The notes beneath the pieces were generated by a model. That model saw only the letters and a program-made list of their open reading frames with translations. It ran no database searches and was not told the DNA's origin. Of a DNA stretch of 64,000 bases, positions 25,037-34,134 are shown in pieces. Origin of the DNA: Diplocloster agilis (lineage in GTDB: Bacteria; Bacillota; Clostridia; Lachnospirales; Lachnospiraceae); the NCBI RefSeq assembly GCF_019042275.1, contig NZ_JAHQCW010000009.1:62001-126000 (forward strand). Reading direction: 5' to 3'. Position numbers and translations under genes: made by a program. Each line of letters begins with the position of its first letter. Within the stretch, counting starts at the first letter, position 1.

Positions 25037-25933
25037 TTACATCCACTCGCCATTAGCGGCAGACCATTTTTCAGTAAATTCCTTGCCTTCGACTGCCGAT
25101 GTAAACGGTTTTGTCAAAAACGCCTTAATCGTTTTAAGAACTGTACTGAAATTATCAGTTTTAGCGTCAATCTTCCGACAGAATGCTTTCCACTTCTTCT
25201 GCATAGCAGAATCCTCTGCAAAGTCCATAACCTGTTCAAACTGTTCAATCGTAAAGGCGTGTCCACGATTTTCAAAAGTTTCCTTCAGTGCCTCAGTGAG
25301 CACCTTACCGTCAAAATCAAATTTATTGGCAAGATAGTAAATATCGTAGTAATCTTTCATACGGCTTGAAAATTCCATCAGACTGAGGATTGCGTCTATC
25401 TTCTCTGCGATAGTTGTTTCAAGAGAATATGTATTTACCACCGGCGCATTGAAATCATCAAGCTGCGTCGGAATTTTTCTCTTTTCCTGTTTTGGTACAA
25501 TAACATCACCCACACCGAAGTCTATACTGAACGGAGTTTTTGTGTTTTTAATACGAGCCACAATAGAAGCTCCGATACCGGCATATTTCTTTGCAACCGC
25601 AATGGGCGCAATATCTTTAATTTCAAAGGTAATAAAACCATTGCCGGTGGGTGTGGATATAATTTCTTCCAGTACAGGTTTTAGCTGTTCTGGGGTGTTC
25701 GGTACTCTCCGAAGAAGAAAATCAACATCTACCGTTACTCTGCTGTCAAAATCGGTAACTGAGTAAATAAACAAACCACCTTTCAGGACAAGATTTTCCA
25801 CATATTTGGATTTTTCCAAACGTCGTAAAAATTCCTCCTGACAAAAAAGTTGCAGACAAAGCTGATAACTTCTGCCACTTTCAGTAGCCTTATTTTTCAG
25901 CCGTGCAAGCACAGATGCGGCAATATCAGCCAT
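25037..25933 (-). CDS. abiEii: AbiEii-type nucleotidyltransferase toxin
   Basis: Nucleotidyltransferase-fold toxin of the AbiEii/AbiGii family, 298 residues, the effector of a type IV toxin-antitoxin and phage-abortive system. The motif LVLKGGLFIYS, followed by SRVTVDVDFLLRR, gives the GG-x-R-x-T-x-D-x-D pattern of the family; KDYYDIYYLA near residue 195 is the conserved C-terminal D-x-x-D-x-Y-L region. Start ATG at 25933 overlaps the antitoxin gene by 8 bases, so the two are translated together. The pair is more AT-rich than its neighbours, suggesting acquisition by transfer. Confidence 0.9.
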   Translation of the reverse strand: MADIAASVLARLKNKATESGRSYQLCLQLFCQEEFLRRLEKSKYVENLVLKGGLFIYSVTDFDSRVTVDVDFLLRRVPNTPEQLKPVLEEIISTPTGNGFITFEIKDIAPIAVAKKYAGIGASIVARIKNTKTPFSIDFGVGDVIVPKQEKRKIPTQLDDFNAPVVNTYSLETTIAEKIDAILSLMEFSSRMKDYYDIYYLANKFDFDGKVLTEALKETFENRGHAFTIEQFEQVMDFAEDSAMQKKWKAFCRKIDAKTDNFSTVLKTIKAFLTKPFTSAVEGKEFTEKWSAANGEWM

Positions 25934-26552
25934 TAAGCAGTACCTCCATTATATTCATAACCTTTGCGTAAAGTTTCATTTTTTTTGCGTATTTAGACAA
26001 ATTTACAAGATTCCTTTTTTCGTCGGCGACATAAGCGTGAACAGCTTTATTAAAAACTTCATTATCAAGCTTTGTACGATATTTAAAGCAGTCACAGATG
26101 GTTCTCTCTCTATCATATACGGGCAATAATACGCCATTAAAATCATCTGTGGTTTTTCCGATTGTTAAAAAATCCTTTTGAATATAGTAAGCCTTCATCG
26201 GAAATTCTTCAATGTTCTTTACAGCACGAGATGCTGTTCTTGGAACAGCAATCGACCATTTACGGGGAGAAAAATCACTATATCCATAATGGAACAAAGC
26301 GGACTCCACACAGATAATTCCCTGCGGAAGCAACTCATGTATTAACCGTTCCTCCGTTATGCTATTACTTTGCGGGAGTCGATAAAATCCTCTGCGAATT
26401 CTTTCAATGACTCCTTCTTTACAAAAAGCTGCCACTTCGTATTTATTTATCCCGTTGGCAGCAAAATCAGAAGTTTTTGCAATGCCGCCATTATTTTCAA
26501 TTACTTCTTTTAAGGTTTTTAGTTTATTCAAGCAGTCACCAACTTTCTGCAT
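25926..26552 (-). CDS. abiEi: AbiEi-type antitoxin and autoregulator
   Basis: Antitoxin of the AbiE system, 208 residues. The N-terminal winged helix begins LKEVIENNGGIAKTSDFA and continues EVAAFCKEGVIERIRRGFYR, and the C-terminal domain holds the conserved GIICVESALFHYGYSD and YDRERTICDCFKYR. AbiEi proteins repress their own promoter by this wing domain. The ATG at 26552 lies 19 bases after the predicted transcription start and has no clear ribosome site; a TTG at 26531 behind GGTGA is an alternative. The longer frame starts upstream of the promoter and is excluded. Confidence 0.86.
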   Translation of the reverse strand: MQKVGDCLNKLKTLKEVIENNGGIAKTSDFAANGINKYEVAAFCKEGVIERIRRGFYRLPQSNSITEERLIHELLPQGIICVESALFHYGYSDFSPRKWSIAVPRTASRAVKNIEEFPMKAYYIQKDFLTIGKTTDDFNGVLLPVYDRERTICDCFKYRTKLDNEVFNKAVHAYVADEKRNLVNLSKYAKKMKLYAKVMNIMEVLLNG

Positions 26553-26577
26553 ACAAAAATAAATATTGTACGCAGTT

Positions 26578-26606
26578 ATTATAGCATGACATCCCGAAAA
26601 TTGCAA
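26578..26606 (-). promoter_or_regulatory. Promoter of the abiE pair
   Basis: On the minus strand TTGCAA (26601-26606), 17-base spacer, TATAAT (26578-26583). The start near 26571 gives a very short leader before the antitoxin ATG. Confidence 0.68.
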
Positions 26607-26795
26607 AAACTTAATGCGGACAATGTTTGCGAAAAAATATTCAAGAAATCTCAAAAAAAGCATTGGCAAACACTCGTTCTGCAAAAGCAAAAGGAAACGG
26701 TGCAATCCCATTTCTGAGGTTACACCGTACCTTACATAAAAACTTCCTTATCTGGCGCTGCCATTCGCAATAGTCCCTTCGATGTACCGGCAGGT

Positions 26796-27485
26796 TTACA
26801 CCTTAAACCGGTAACCCACACCCCAGATCGTCTCAATATACTGAGGCTTTGCCGTATCATATTCTATCTTCTCCCGGATCTTCTTCACATGTACCGTAAC
26901 CGTAGCGATATCCCCCACGGATTCCATATCCCAAATCTGATGGAACAGTTCTTCCTTTGTATACACATGATTCGGATTCTGCGCCAGGAAAGTCAGCAGA
27001 TCAAACTCTTTTGTGGTAAAGTTCTTCTCTTCACCATTCACCCAGACCCGCCTGGCTGTCTTATCTATTTTCAGGCCGCGTATCTCGATTATTTCATTTT
27101 CCTGATGGCTGCTGTTCATCAGCCGCTCGTAACGGGCCAGATGAGCCTTCACCCGCGCGACCATCTCGCTGGGGCTGAAGGGTTTTGTCATATAATCGTC
27201 CGCACCAAGACCCAGGCCCCTGATTTTATCAATATCGTCTTTTTTCGCAGACACCATAATGATGGGGGTATTTTTATTTTCCCTCACCTGGCGGCAGATC
27301 TCAAATCCATCCACACCGGGCAGCATCAGATCCAGGATCAGCAGATCATACTCCTCCGACATGGCCCGTTTCAATCCGATATCCCCGGTATTCTCGATCT
27401 CTACTTCAAATCCGCTGAGTTCCAGATAATCCTTTTCCAGGTCCGCGATACTTTCTTCATCCTCTACAATCAATATTTTACTCAT
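26796..27485 (-). CDS. OmpR/PhoB-family response regulator
   Basis: DNA-binding response regulator of 229 residues. The receiver domain has Asp9/Glu10 and phospho-acceptor Asp52 (LLILDLMLPGVDG), Lys near 101 in YMTKPFSP; the C-terminal winged helix is of OmpR type (KNFTTKEFDLLTFLAQNPNH, VTVHVKKIREKIE, ETIWGVGYRF). The ATG at 27485 follows AGGAGGTACCAGTGG and overlaps the kinase gene end by 8 bases; the longer frame is rejected. It is the partner of the histidine kinase just upstream. Targets are not evident from the window. Confidence 0.93.
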   Translation of the reverse strand: MSKILIVEDEESIADLEKDYLELSGFEVEIENTGDIGLKRAMSEEYDLLILDLMLPGVDGFEICRQVRENKNTPIIMVSAKKDDIDKIRGLGLGADDYMTKPFSPSEMVARVKAHLARYERLMNSSHQENEIIEIRGLKIDKTARRVWVNGEEKNFTTKEFDLLTFLAQNPNHVYTKEELFHQIWDMESVGDIATVTVHVKKIREKIEYDTAKPQYIETIWGVGYRFKV

Positions 27486-28971
27486 CCACTGGTACCTCCT
27501 GATATTTTCTAAGCACGAAATACATGACTGTTCCCGTACCTTCCTTGCTGGTTGCCCAGATCTTACCGCCGTGATCTTCAATAATCTTCTTCACAATCGA
27601 AAGGCCGATTCCGCTGCCGCCCTTGGAGGAATTCCGGGAAGCGTCCGTCCGGTAAAAACGGTCAAAGACAAAGGGCAGATCTTTATTGGAAATTCCTTTT
27701 CCATTGTCTTCGATCTCGACCTGTATAAAATCTCCCACGTCTTTTACCCGGATATTAATATAGCCTTTTGGTTTATCTATATATTTTACCGAATTATTGA
27801 TGATATTATTTATCACCCGCTTCAGCTGTTCCGCATCTGCGATGATAACCACGTCTTCCGACACATAATTAAAATATGCCAGTTCAATGTTCTTGGCTTC
27901 CAGATCCAGTCCCACTTCTTCTATACAATCATTGAAATAATTGTTTACGTTGATCTTATTGAACGTATACGGGATACGGTCGGTGTCGATCTTCGAGTAA
28001 AAGGTCAGTTCGTTGATCAGCCGGTCCATATCATTGGCTTTATTATAGATCGTCTTAATGTATTTGTCGATCTTCTCCGGGGTGTCCGCCACCCCGTCCA
28101 TAATCCCTTCCACATAGCCTTTTACCGCTGTGATCGGAGTTTTCAGATCATGGGAAATGTTGCTGATCAGCTCTTTGTTCTGCTGATCGAACTGGAGCTT
28201 TTCCTCCGAAGTAATCTTCAGCCGCTGGCGCATCTCCTCAAAGTCCATACAGAGCTCGCCGATCTCGTCATCGGCGTCCGGTTCGATCGTAAAGTCCAGA
28301 TTGCCCTCTTTGATGTTCTGGGCCGCCGCTTTTAATTTCTTCAAAGGGGAAGCGACGCTCCGGTAGATCCAGGACGTCAGCACCGCGCTGGTGCACACCA
28401 GAATAAGGATAATGGTGATCATCATGTCAAACGCGAAGGACCGGACCTGGGGAATCACCGCTTCCGCGGATGTGATAATGAACACGCTTCCCGGTTGCCC
28501 ATCCGCGCAGGTAAAATCGATCTGTTTGACCAGGGCCTGGACCTCACCGCCCAGGTACACGCCGCCATCCAAAGTGGAATCAAAGTTCCCGTATTCCGGA
28601 AGATGTTCAAAAATCTCGGAGACATCCTTGCCGCTTCCATTATATATAAGCTTATCCCCGCGCCGGGCCAGTATATAAGAATATTTACCATAAAGTTCGT
28701 TGTTTACGGTACTTAAATAGGCCTCGCTCTCCAGTTCAGGACCGTCCGTACGGGCTTTTTCCAGGATTTTGTCATGGGTGGCTATGGTCAGACGGCTCAG
28801 GAATTGAACGGAGTTCGCCAAAGATCCGTAGTCTTCCCCGGAGATGCCATAGGTTTCCTTCATGGAGCGAAGCTGGTAATTTCCAAAACCCAGGATCGCT
28901 ACCGCGGTTAACAGTACCGGGACAAGTATAATTGTAAAAAACGCGATGACTATTCTTGTTTTTAACTTCAA
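27478..28971 (-). CDS. Membrane sensor histidine kinase
   Basis: Sensor kinase of about 497 residues. Two membrane helices (IVIAFFTIILVPVLLTAVAI and MMITIILILVCTSAVLTSWI) enclose an extracellular sensor domain of about 160 residues; HAMP, HisKA (NISHDLKTPITAVKGY) and HATPase (INNSVKY, DNGKGIS, GGSGIGLSI) follow. The start is most likely TTG at 28971 with AGGTG nine bases before it, giving MKLKTRIVIAFF; a GTG at 29031 lies only one base after its GGGAG. It is transcribed before its response regulator. The ligand is unknown. Confidence 0.88.
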   Translation of the reverse strand: MKLKTRIVIAFFTIILVPVLLTAVAILGFGNYQLRSMKETYGISGEDYGSLANSVQFLSRLTIATHDKILEKARTDGPELESEAYLSTVNNELYGKYSYILARRGDKLIYNGSGKDVSEIFEHLPEYGNFDSTLDGGVYLGGEVQALVKQIDFTCADGQPGSVFIITSAEAVIPQVRSFAFDMMITIILILVCTSAVLTSWIYRSVASPLKKLKAAAQNIKEGNLDFTIEPDADDEIGELCMDFEEMRQRLKITSEEKLQFDQQNKELISNISHDLKTPITAVKGYVEGIMDGVADTPEKIDKYIKTIYNKANDMDRLINELTFYSKIDTDRIPYTFNKINVNNYFNDCIEEVGLDLEAKNIELAYFNYVSEDVVIIADAEQLKRVINNIINNSVKYIDKPKGYINIRVKDVGDFIQVEIEDNGKGISNKDLPFVFDRFYRTDASRNSSKGGSGIGLSIVKKIIEDHGGKIWATSKEGTGTVMYFVLRKYQEVPVDE

Positions 28972-29038
28972 GTGCGAAAACACCTGCTTTTCCGTGTATA
29001 ATGAAAGATCCTTCCGGATCTTGGGTATCACGCTCCCA

Positions 29039-29100
29039 CAGCCGCACCTTATGACGGATTTCTGTCATATGCGGCTGCGTAACTATTTTTTATTATAGCA
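29039..29100 (-). promoter_or_regulatory. Promoter and leader hairpin of the two-component operon
   Basis: An extended -10 box, TGC-TATAAT (TATAAT at 29092-29097), without a good -35. The message then begins almost directly with a stem: CAGCCGCA (29039-29046) with TGCGGCTG (29070-29077), and TATGAC (29050-29055) with GTCATA (29064-29069), loop of 8. The dyad could be a leader hairpin or a protein-binding palindrome. Nothing else is seen in 29101-29259. Confidence 0.5.
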
Positions 29101-29259
29101 CATGGTTTATATGAATTCACGAAAACTGCTCTAAACAATTATAAAATTTTCATAAAATATTTATGATTGAATTGATTCGGATTCTCTTTCTTTCCGCCGC
29201 AGTGGGATTCCCCGTAGAACATTTTTATTCCATAGCCGCACTTCCCTGTGGAATAAACA

Positions 29260-29290
29260 AAGCGGATTTTGGGTATTCCAAAGTCCGCTT
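29260..29290 (-). terminator. Terminator of the tetrapyrrole operon
   Basis: AAGCGGA at 29260-29266 pairs with TCCGCTT at 29284-29290; the stem extends inward with one mismatch. It lies 57 bases after hemL and is followed on the minus strand by the T-rich TTTGTTTATT. Confidence 0.72.
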
Positions 29291-29347
29291 CAAATACAAT
29301 CCGTATTTCCTATATTTCTACATCCCGCAAAATAAATAGCTCTTCCC

Positions 29348-30625
29348 TTAAGCCCGGAAAAACTCTTCTGCCGCATCCAGCGTCTCATCCACATCCTTCT
29401 TCGTGTGGGCCGCCGACAGGAAGATGGCTTCAAACTGGGAAGGCGCCAGGTGGATGTGATGATCCAGCATCCAGTTAAAATAACGGGCGAATTCTGCTGT
29501 GTCGGAAGTTTTGGCGGTCTGGTAATTCAAGACCGGCTGTTCCGCAAAGAACAGGCAGCTCAAAGATCCGACCCCGGTCACCTGATAAGATTTACCCGCC
29601 GCTTTCAGAATATCTCTTAAGCGGTCCCGGAAATAGTTCCCCATCTCTTCCAAACGTAAATAGATATCCGGATTTTCCTCCAACTGGGTCAGTTCCGCAA
29701 GTCCCGCTGCCATGGCGATGGGATTGCCGCTTAAGGTGCCCGCCTGATAGACGCTTCCGCAGGGCGCTATGGTCTGCATGATTTCCCTGCGGCCGCCGTA
29801 ACAGCCCACCGGCATCCCGCCGCCGATAATCTTACCGAATGTAGTCAGATCCGGTGTAATCCCGTAGTACCCCTGCGCCCCCTGAAGGCTCAGCCGGAAT
29901 CCGGTGATTACTTCATCAAAGATCAACACCGCGCCATGCTCTGTGCACAGATCCCTTAGTCCCTGCAGGAATCCCGGACAGGGCTCTACCACACCCATGT
30001 TCCCGGCCACCGGTTCCACGATCAGCGCGGCTACCTCGCCTTTGTTTTCCTCAAGCAGACGGGCCACACTGTCACAATCATTATAGACGGCCGTCAGCGT
30101 ATCCCGGGCGCAGCCTTCCGGCACCCCCAAGCTGTCAGGTATACCCGCAGTCATAACCCCCGACCCGGCTTTCACCAGCAGGGAATCAGAATGCCCGTGA
30201 TAGCAGCCCTCGAATTTGATGATTTTATTGCGTCCGGTATAGCCCCTGGCCGCCCGGATCGCACTCATCACCGCCTCGGTACCGGAATTCACCATGCGGA
30301 CCATTTCCATAGAGGGAACCAGCCGGCAGATCCGTTCCGCCATGTTAACTTCCATTTCGGTAGCGGCCCCAAAGCTCAGTCCCTCATAGGAAGCCTGGAT
30401 CACAGCTTCTCTGATTTTCATATTGTTATGCCCAAGGATCATCGGTCCCCAGGAACAGATATAATCGATATAGCGGTTTTGATCCACGTCATACACATAA
30501 GCGCCGTCCGCCCTCCGGATAAATCTCGGGGTGCTGCCTACGGACTGATAGGCGCGGACCGGACTGTTCACGCCGCCGGGCATTACTTTTACCGCCCTTT
30601 CAAAAAGCTGTTCTGAACGGAACAT
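29348..30625 (-). CDS. hemL: Glutamate-1-semialdehyde 2,1-aminomutase
   Basis: PLP-dependent enzyme converting glutamate-1-semialdehyde to 5-aminolevulinate, 425 residues, full length. Recognised from VKVMPGGVNSPVRAY, KFEGCYHGHSDSLLVKAGSG and the PLP-lysine segment TTFGKIIGGGMPVG. Its ATG overlaps the hemB stop by one base (TGATG). It closes the operon and supplies the precursor that HemB uses, so the gene order is not the reaction order. No alternative identity is likely. Confidence 0.96.
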   Translation of the reverse strand: MFRSEQLFERAVKVMPGGVNSPVRAYQSVGSTPRFIRRADGAYVYDVDQNRYIDYICSWGPMILGHNNMKIREAVIQASYEGLSFGAATEMEVNMAERICRLVPSMEMVRMVNSGTEAVMSAIRAARGYTGRNKIIKFEGCYHGHSDSLLVKAGSGVMTAGIPDSLGVPEGCARDTLTAVYNDCDSVARLLEENKGEVAALIVEPVAGNMGVVEPCPGFLQGLRDLCTEHGAVLIFDEVITGFRLSLQGAQGYYGITPDLTTFGKIIGGGMPVGCYGGRREIMQTIAPCGSVYQAGTLSGNPIAMAAGLAELTQLEENPDIYLRLEEMGNYFRDRLRDILKAAGKSYQVTGVGSLSCLFFAEQPVLNYQTAKTSDTAEFARYFNWMLDHHIHLAPSQFEAIFLSAAHTKKDVDETLDAAEEFFRA

Positions 30626-31608
30626 CAGCCGATTCTCCCTTCCTCTATAAATCCTGCGATCTCTTTTGCATAATAGCTGAGCAGAATGCCGCAGCCGGCG
30701 CGGTAAATACTGACCGCCGTCTCACAGATCATCGCCGCTTCATCCACATACCCCGCCTGCGCGGCCGCTTTGATCATGGCATATTCACCGCTTACGCTGT
30801 ATGCGGCTACCGGCAGCAGAATCTGATCCGCCGTCTCCCGGATGATATCCAGATACGACAGGGCCGGCTTTACCATGATGATATCAGCGCCTTCCTCACA
30901 ATCTGTCAGGACTTCTTTGAGCGCTTCCTTCCTGTTATGATAGTCCATCTGATAGGCTTTGCGGTCTCCGAACGCCGGAGCCGATCCGGCCGCATCCCGG
31001 AACGGACCGTAAAAAGAGGACGCGTATTTTGCCGCATAGGACATGATCGGTACATTCTCGTACCGGTTCTGGTCCAGGATCTCCCGGATGGCCGCCACCC
31101 GGCCGTCCATCATATCGGAGGGGGCTACCATGTCCGCGCCTGCCTGTACGTGTGACAGCGCGATTTTCGCCAGATATGGCAGCGTCCGGTCGTTGTCCAC
31201 CTGCTGTCCGTTCAATATGCCGCAGTGTCCGTGGGACGTATACTCGCACATGCATACATCGGTGATATAATATAATTCCGGATGAGTCCGTTTCGCCTCT
31301 TTTAGCGCTTTCTGGATAATACCGTCCTGCGCCCAGGCCCCGGTGCCGCATTCATCCTTTTCATCCGGAATCCCGAACAGCATAACGGATAAAACTCCGG
31401 AAGCGGCCACCTCCTCCAGCGCTGCCGGGAGCATGTCCACGCTGTAGCGGAACTGTCCGGGCATGGTGGGTATTTCTTCTTTTATCCCCTTTCCCTCTTT
31501 CACAAACATCGGATAGATCAGGGACGATTGGTCGATTCTGGTTTCCCGGACCATTTTGCGCAGAACAGGAGTGCTTCTGAGCCTTCTGGGTCTTTCTGTC
31601 AGTTCCAT
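30625..31608 (-). CDS. hemB: Porphobilinogen synthase (delta-aminolevulinate dehydratase)
   Basis: Condenses two 5-aminolevulinate molecules to porphobilinogen; 327 residues. The zinc-binding cysteines are in ITDVCMCEYTSHGHCG, the active-site lysines in MSYAAKYASSFYGPF and IIMVKPALSYLD. Start ATG at 31608 behind AGAAGGAAAG. It has its own promoter 86 bases upstream and is transcribed together with hemL, while the genes from hemA to the CobA-HemD fusion lie upstream. Confidence 0.96.
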   Translation of the reverse strand: MELTERPRRLRSTPVLRKMVRETRIDQSSLIYPMFVKEGKGIKEEIPTMPGQFRYSVDMLPAALEEVAASGVLSVMLFGIPDEKDECGTGAWAQDGIIQKALKEAKRTHPELYYITDVCMCEYTSHGHCGILNGQQVDNDRTLPYLAKIALSHVQAGADMVAPSDMMDGRVAAIREILDQNRYENVPIMSYAAKYASSFYGPFRDAAGSAPAFGDRKAYQMDYHNRKEALKEVLTDCEEGADIIMVKPALSYLDIIRETADQILLPVAAYSVSGEYAMIKAAAQAGYVDEAAMICETAVSIYRAGCGILLSYYAKEIAGFIEEGRIG

Positions 31609-31693
31609 TACTCTTTCCTTCTTTCCTCTTTATCCATTACCTATTATTAATAATGTTCTTATTGGAATATCATCTGCCTTACCACTTATCTGG

Positions 31694-31722
31694 ATGATAG
31701 TTCCATATACTTAACTTGTCAA
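31694..31722 (-). promoter_or_regulatory. Internal promoter for hemB-hemL
   Basis: On the minus strand TTGACA (31717-31722), 17-base spacer, TATCAT (31694-31699), in the 142-base gap between the CobA-HemD gene and hemB. Confidence 0.68.
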
Positions 31723-31750
31723 AATGTAAGTCCTTTTAACCTGGGATGCC

Positions 31751-33247
31751 TTAATCTGCTTTTGACCTTTCTATATGCAGTTGGATGATCTTATCAATCA
31801 GGCTGGCGATGGTCGCTTCCTCCGACACTTCCGTCCGCATCTGATATTTTCCCGCTTCCTTCGCCGTCTTTTCCCCGATGCATACGGCCGTAACCTCATG
31901 AAAATCGTCCATATCCATGGATTGGACAAAGCCTTTTACCGTGGAAGCGCTGGTAAATACCACATAATCCTCCGGCCGCAGCTCAAGAGCTTCCTGCGGA
32001 AGATACCGGGTTCGGTAAACGGCGGCCGTAGTCACGGAACATCCACGCTCTGTTAAAATATCCGCGCAGTCACTGGGCGTATCCGCAGGCGTAAATACCA
32101 AAACCCGCTCAACGTCCCCTACCCGCTCCGCCAGCCCATCTCCCAGGGCCTTACCGTTAAAGGTATCCGGCATATAATCCACCAGTATGCCCCGTTCTTC
32201 CAACGCCTTTTTTGTCGCAGTTCCAACAACGGCAAACCGGATATGGGCCAGGCTTCGTATATCGATCCGCTTTTCCCGTAAATATTCCCAAAAGTAACGG
32301 ACGCCCGCTTCGCTGGTGAATACCATCCACTGATAATGCTCAAAAACCAGTTCGTCCAAATGCCCTTTGTCGCTGAGCGGAACCGTTTCAATAGACGGCA
32401 GCTCGATCACCTCGGCACCCAGCATGGCAAGCTTTTGGGAAAGCCCCGACTGCTTCTCCCGGGGCCTGGTAACAATCACGCGGGCCATGCCCAGCGTTCT
32501 GTCCTCCGCCCAGTGGAATTCTTCCGCCAGCGCGCATACTTTTCCAACCACGATAATTCCGGGCGTGCCAATCTTTGCGCGCAAAGCGTCGTCCGGCAGG
32601 CTTTGGAGCGTGGAGACCACCCTTCGCTGGCCGGCGGTAGTGCCCCGTTCCAATACGGCCGCCGGTGTATCCGGATCTTTTCCCGCCCGGATTAATCCTG
32701 CCGATATCTCCGGCAGCGCGCTGACCCCCATCAGGAATACCAACGTTACATCCCCAAGCCCGGCAAGCCCCGCATAGTCGATGCTGCTCCTGCTGCCCTG
32801 CCGGCGGTGTCCGGTAATAATGTGCACCGAAGGCGTATAATCCCTGTGTGTTACCGGTATACCGGCATAGGCCGGCACGGAAACCGCGGAAGTGATCCCA
32901 GGTACGATCTCAAAGGGAACTCCGTGCGCTTTCAAAAGCTCCAGTTCTTCGCCCCCTCTGCCGAACAGGAACGGGTCCCCTCCTTTTAAACGCACGACCT
33001 TTTTTCCGGCCAGCGCCTCGTCAAGCAGAATCTGATTGATCTTTTCCTGTACCACCTTGTGGTTTCCCGCCTGCTTTCCCACATCGATCCGTCTGGCTCC
33101 AGTCGGTATCATCTGCAGCACCCCGGGGCCGATCAGCCGGTCGTGAACCACTACGTCCGCCTGTTCCAGCACAGCCTTTCCTTTCAAAGTAAATAATCCA
33201 GGATCGGAAGGACCTGCCCCCACCAGCCATACTTTTCCCGTGCTCAT
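31751..33247 (-). CDS. Fused uroporphyrinogen-III methyltransferase / uroporphyrinogen-III synthase
   Basis: Bifunctional CobA-HemD protein, 498 residues. The N-terminal ~245 residues are the SAM-dependent methyltransferase (VWLVGAGPSDPGLFTLKG, VRLKGGDPFLFGRGGEE, TLVFLMGVSAL) that makes precorrin-2; the C-terminal ~250 residues are uroporphyrinogen-III synthase (VIVTRPREKQSGLSQKL, YVVFTSASTVKGF). Such fusions are common in Clostridia. The ATG overlaps the hemC stop by four bases. The fusion sends uroporphyrinogen III straight to precorrin-2, i.e. toward siroheme and B12 rather than heme. Confidence 0.95.
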   Translation of the reverse strand: MSTGKVWLVGAGPSDPGLFTLKGKAVLEQADVVVHDRLIGPGVLQMIPTGARRIDVGKQAGNHKVVQEKINQILLDEALAGKKVVRLKGGDPFLFGRGGEELELLKAHGVPFEIVPGITSAVSVPAYAGIPVTHRDYTPSVHIITGHRRQGSRSSIDYAGLAGLGDVTLVFLMGVSALPEISAGLIRAGKDPDTPAAVLERGTTAGQRRVVSTLQSLPDDALRAKIGTPGIIVVGKVCALAEEFHWAEDRTLGMARVIVTRPREKQSGLSQKLAMLGAEVIELPSIETVPLSDKGHLDELVFEHYQWMVFTSEAGVRYFWEYLREKRIDIRSLAHIRFAVVGTATKKALEERGILVDYMPDTFNGKALGDGLAERVGDVERVLVFTPADTPSDCADILTERGCSVTTAAVYRTRYLPQEALELRPEDYVVFTSASTVKGFVQSMDMDDFHEVTAVCIGEKTAKEAGKYQMRTEVSEEATIASLIDKIIQLHIERSKAD

Positions 33248-34134
33248 CCGCCTAATTCCTCCTTAAGCCGCAGCGCCAATTCTTCCCCCAGCTTCTCCGC
33301 CCGTTCCGCCGGGCCGCTGGTCTCGCCGATTCTATACTCCTGCGTTTCCTCCCTGTAATAAAGGCCTTTGAGCCTCAGCTCACTGTCCTGAATGACCGCG
33401 TGGGCCGCGATGGGGGAGGAACATCCTCCGTCCAGGGTCCTTACGAAGCTTCGCTCCGCCGTTGCCGCAAGCGCCGTCGTCGGATCATTGACCTGTTCCA
33501 GAAAAGCCACGTCCAGATCCTTTCTGGCCTGTACCGCCAGAATCCCCTGTCCGGCGGCAGGTATTATTTCATCTGTGGAAAAATATTTATAGATCCGTTC
33601 CTGAAGGCCAACCCTTTGCAGGCCTGCTGCCGCAAGTACCAGCGCCGAATACTCTCCGTCGTCCAGCTTTTTCAGCCTGGTCATGATATTTCCCCGCACA
33701 CTTTCCAGATGGATAATCGGATATAAAATCTGCAGCTGCAGCTGCCGCCTCGGGCTGGAGGAGCCGACCTTCACCAGATAATAGGAACCCGGTTTCGCTC
33801 CCTTTGGCAGCACCAGCACATCCCGGGGGTCTCCGCGTTTGGCGCAGGCGACAATCGGAAGTTCCTCATTTATCTCCATAGGCATATCTTTTAAACTGTG
33901 TACCGCCAGATCGATCCGTCCGTCCATCAATGCCTGATCCAGTTCTTTGACAAACAGTCCCTTGCCGCCGATCTTATCCAAAGTCTTATCCAGGATCATA
34001 TCCCCGGTTGTTTTCAGCGTAATCAGTTCCAGCTCTATCTCAGGATCGGCTCTGCGGATAGCTTCCATTACCAGTTCTGTCTGCATCACGGCCAGTTTGC
34101 TGTCCCTGCTTCCCACTCTGATTTTACGTTTCAT
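33244..34134 (-). CDS. hemC: Porphobilinogen deaminase (hydroxymethylbilane synthase)
   Basis: Links four porphobilinogen units to hydroxymethylbilane; 296 residues. Typical segments are IRVGSRDSKLAVMQTELV, SSSPRRQLQLQ and the cofactor-cysteine loop LDGGCSSPIAAHA that carries the dipyrromethane. The ATG at 34134 follows ATGGAGTTGCAG; the longer frame adds 14 residues inside the upstream gene and is rejected. It overlaps the precorrin-2 dehydrogenase gene by 11 bases. Confidence 0.96.
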   Translation of the reverse strand: MKRKIRVGSRDSKLAVMQTELVMEAIRRADPEIELELITLKTTGDMILDKTLDKIGGKGLFVKELDQALMDGRIDLAVHSLKDMPMEINEELPIVACAKRGDPRDVLVLPKGAKPGSYYLVKVGSSSPRRQLQLQILYPIIHLESVRGNIMTRLKKLDDGEYSALVLAAAGLQRVGLQERIYKYFSTDEIIPAAGQGILAVQARKDLDVAFLEQVNDPTTALAATAERSFVRTLDGGCSSPIAAHAVIQDSELRLKGLYYREETQEYRIGETSGPAERAEKLGEELALRLKEELGG

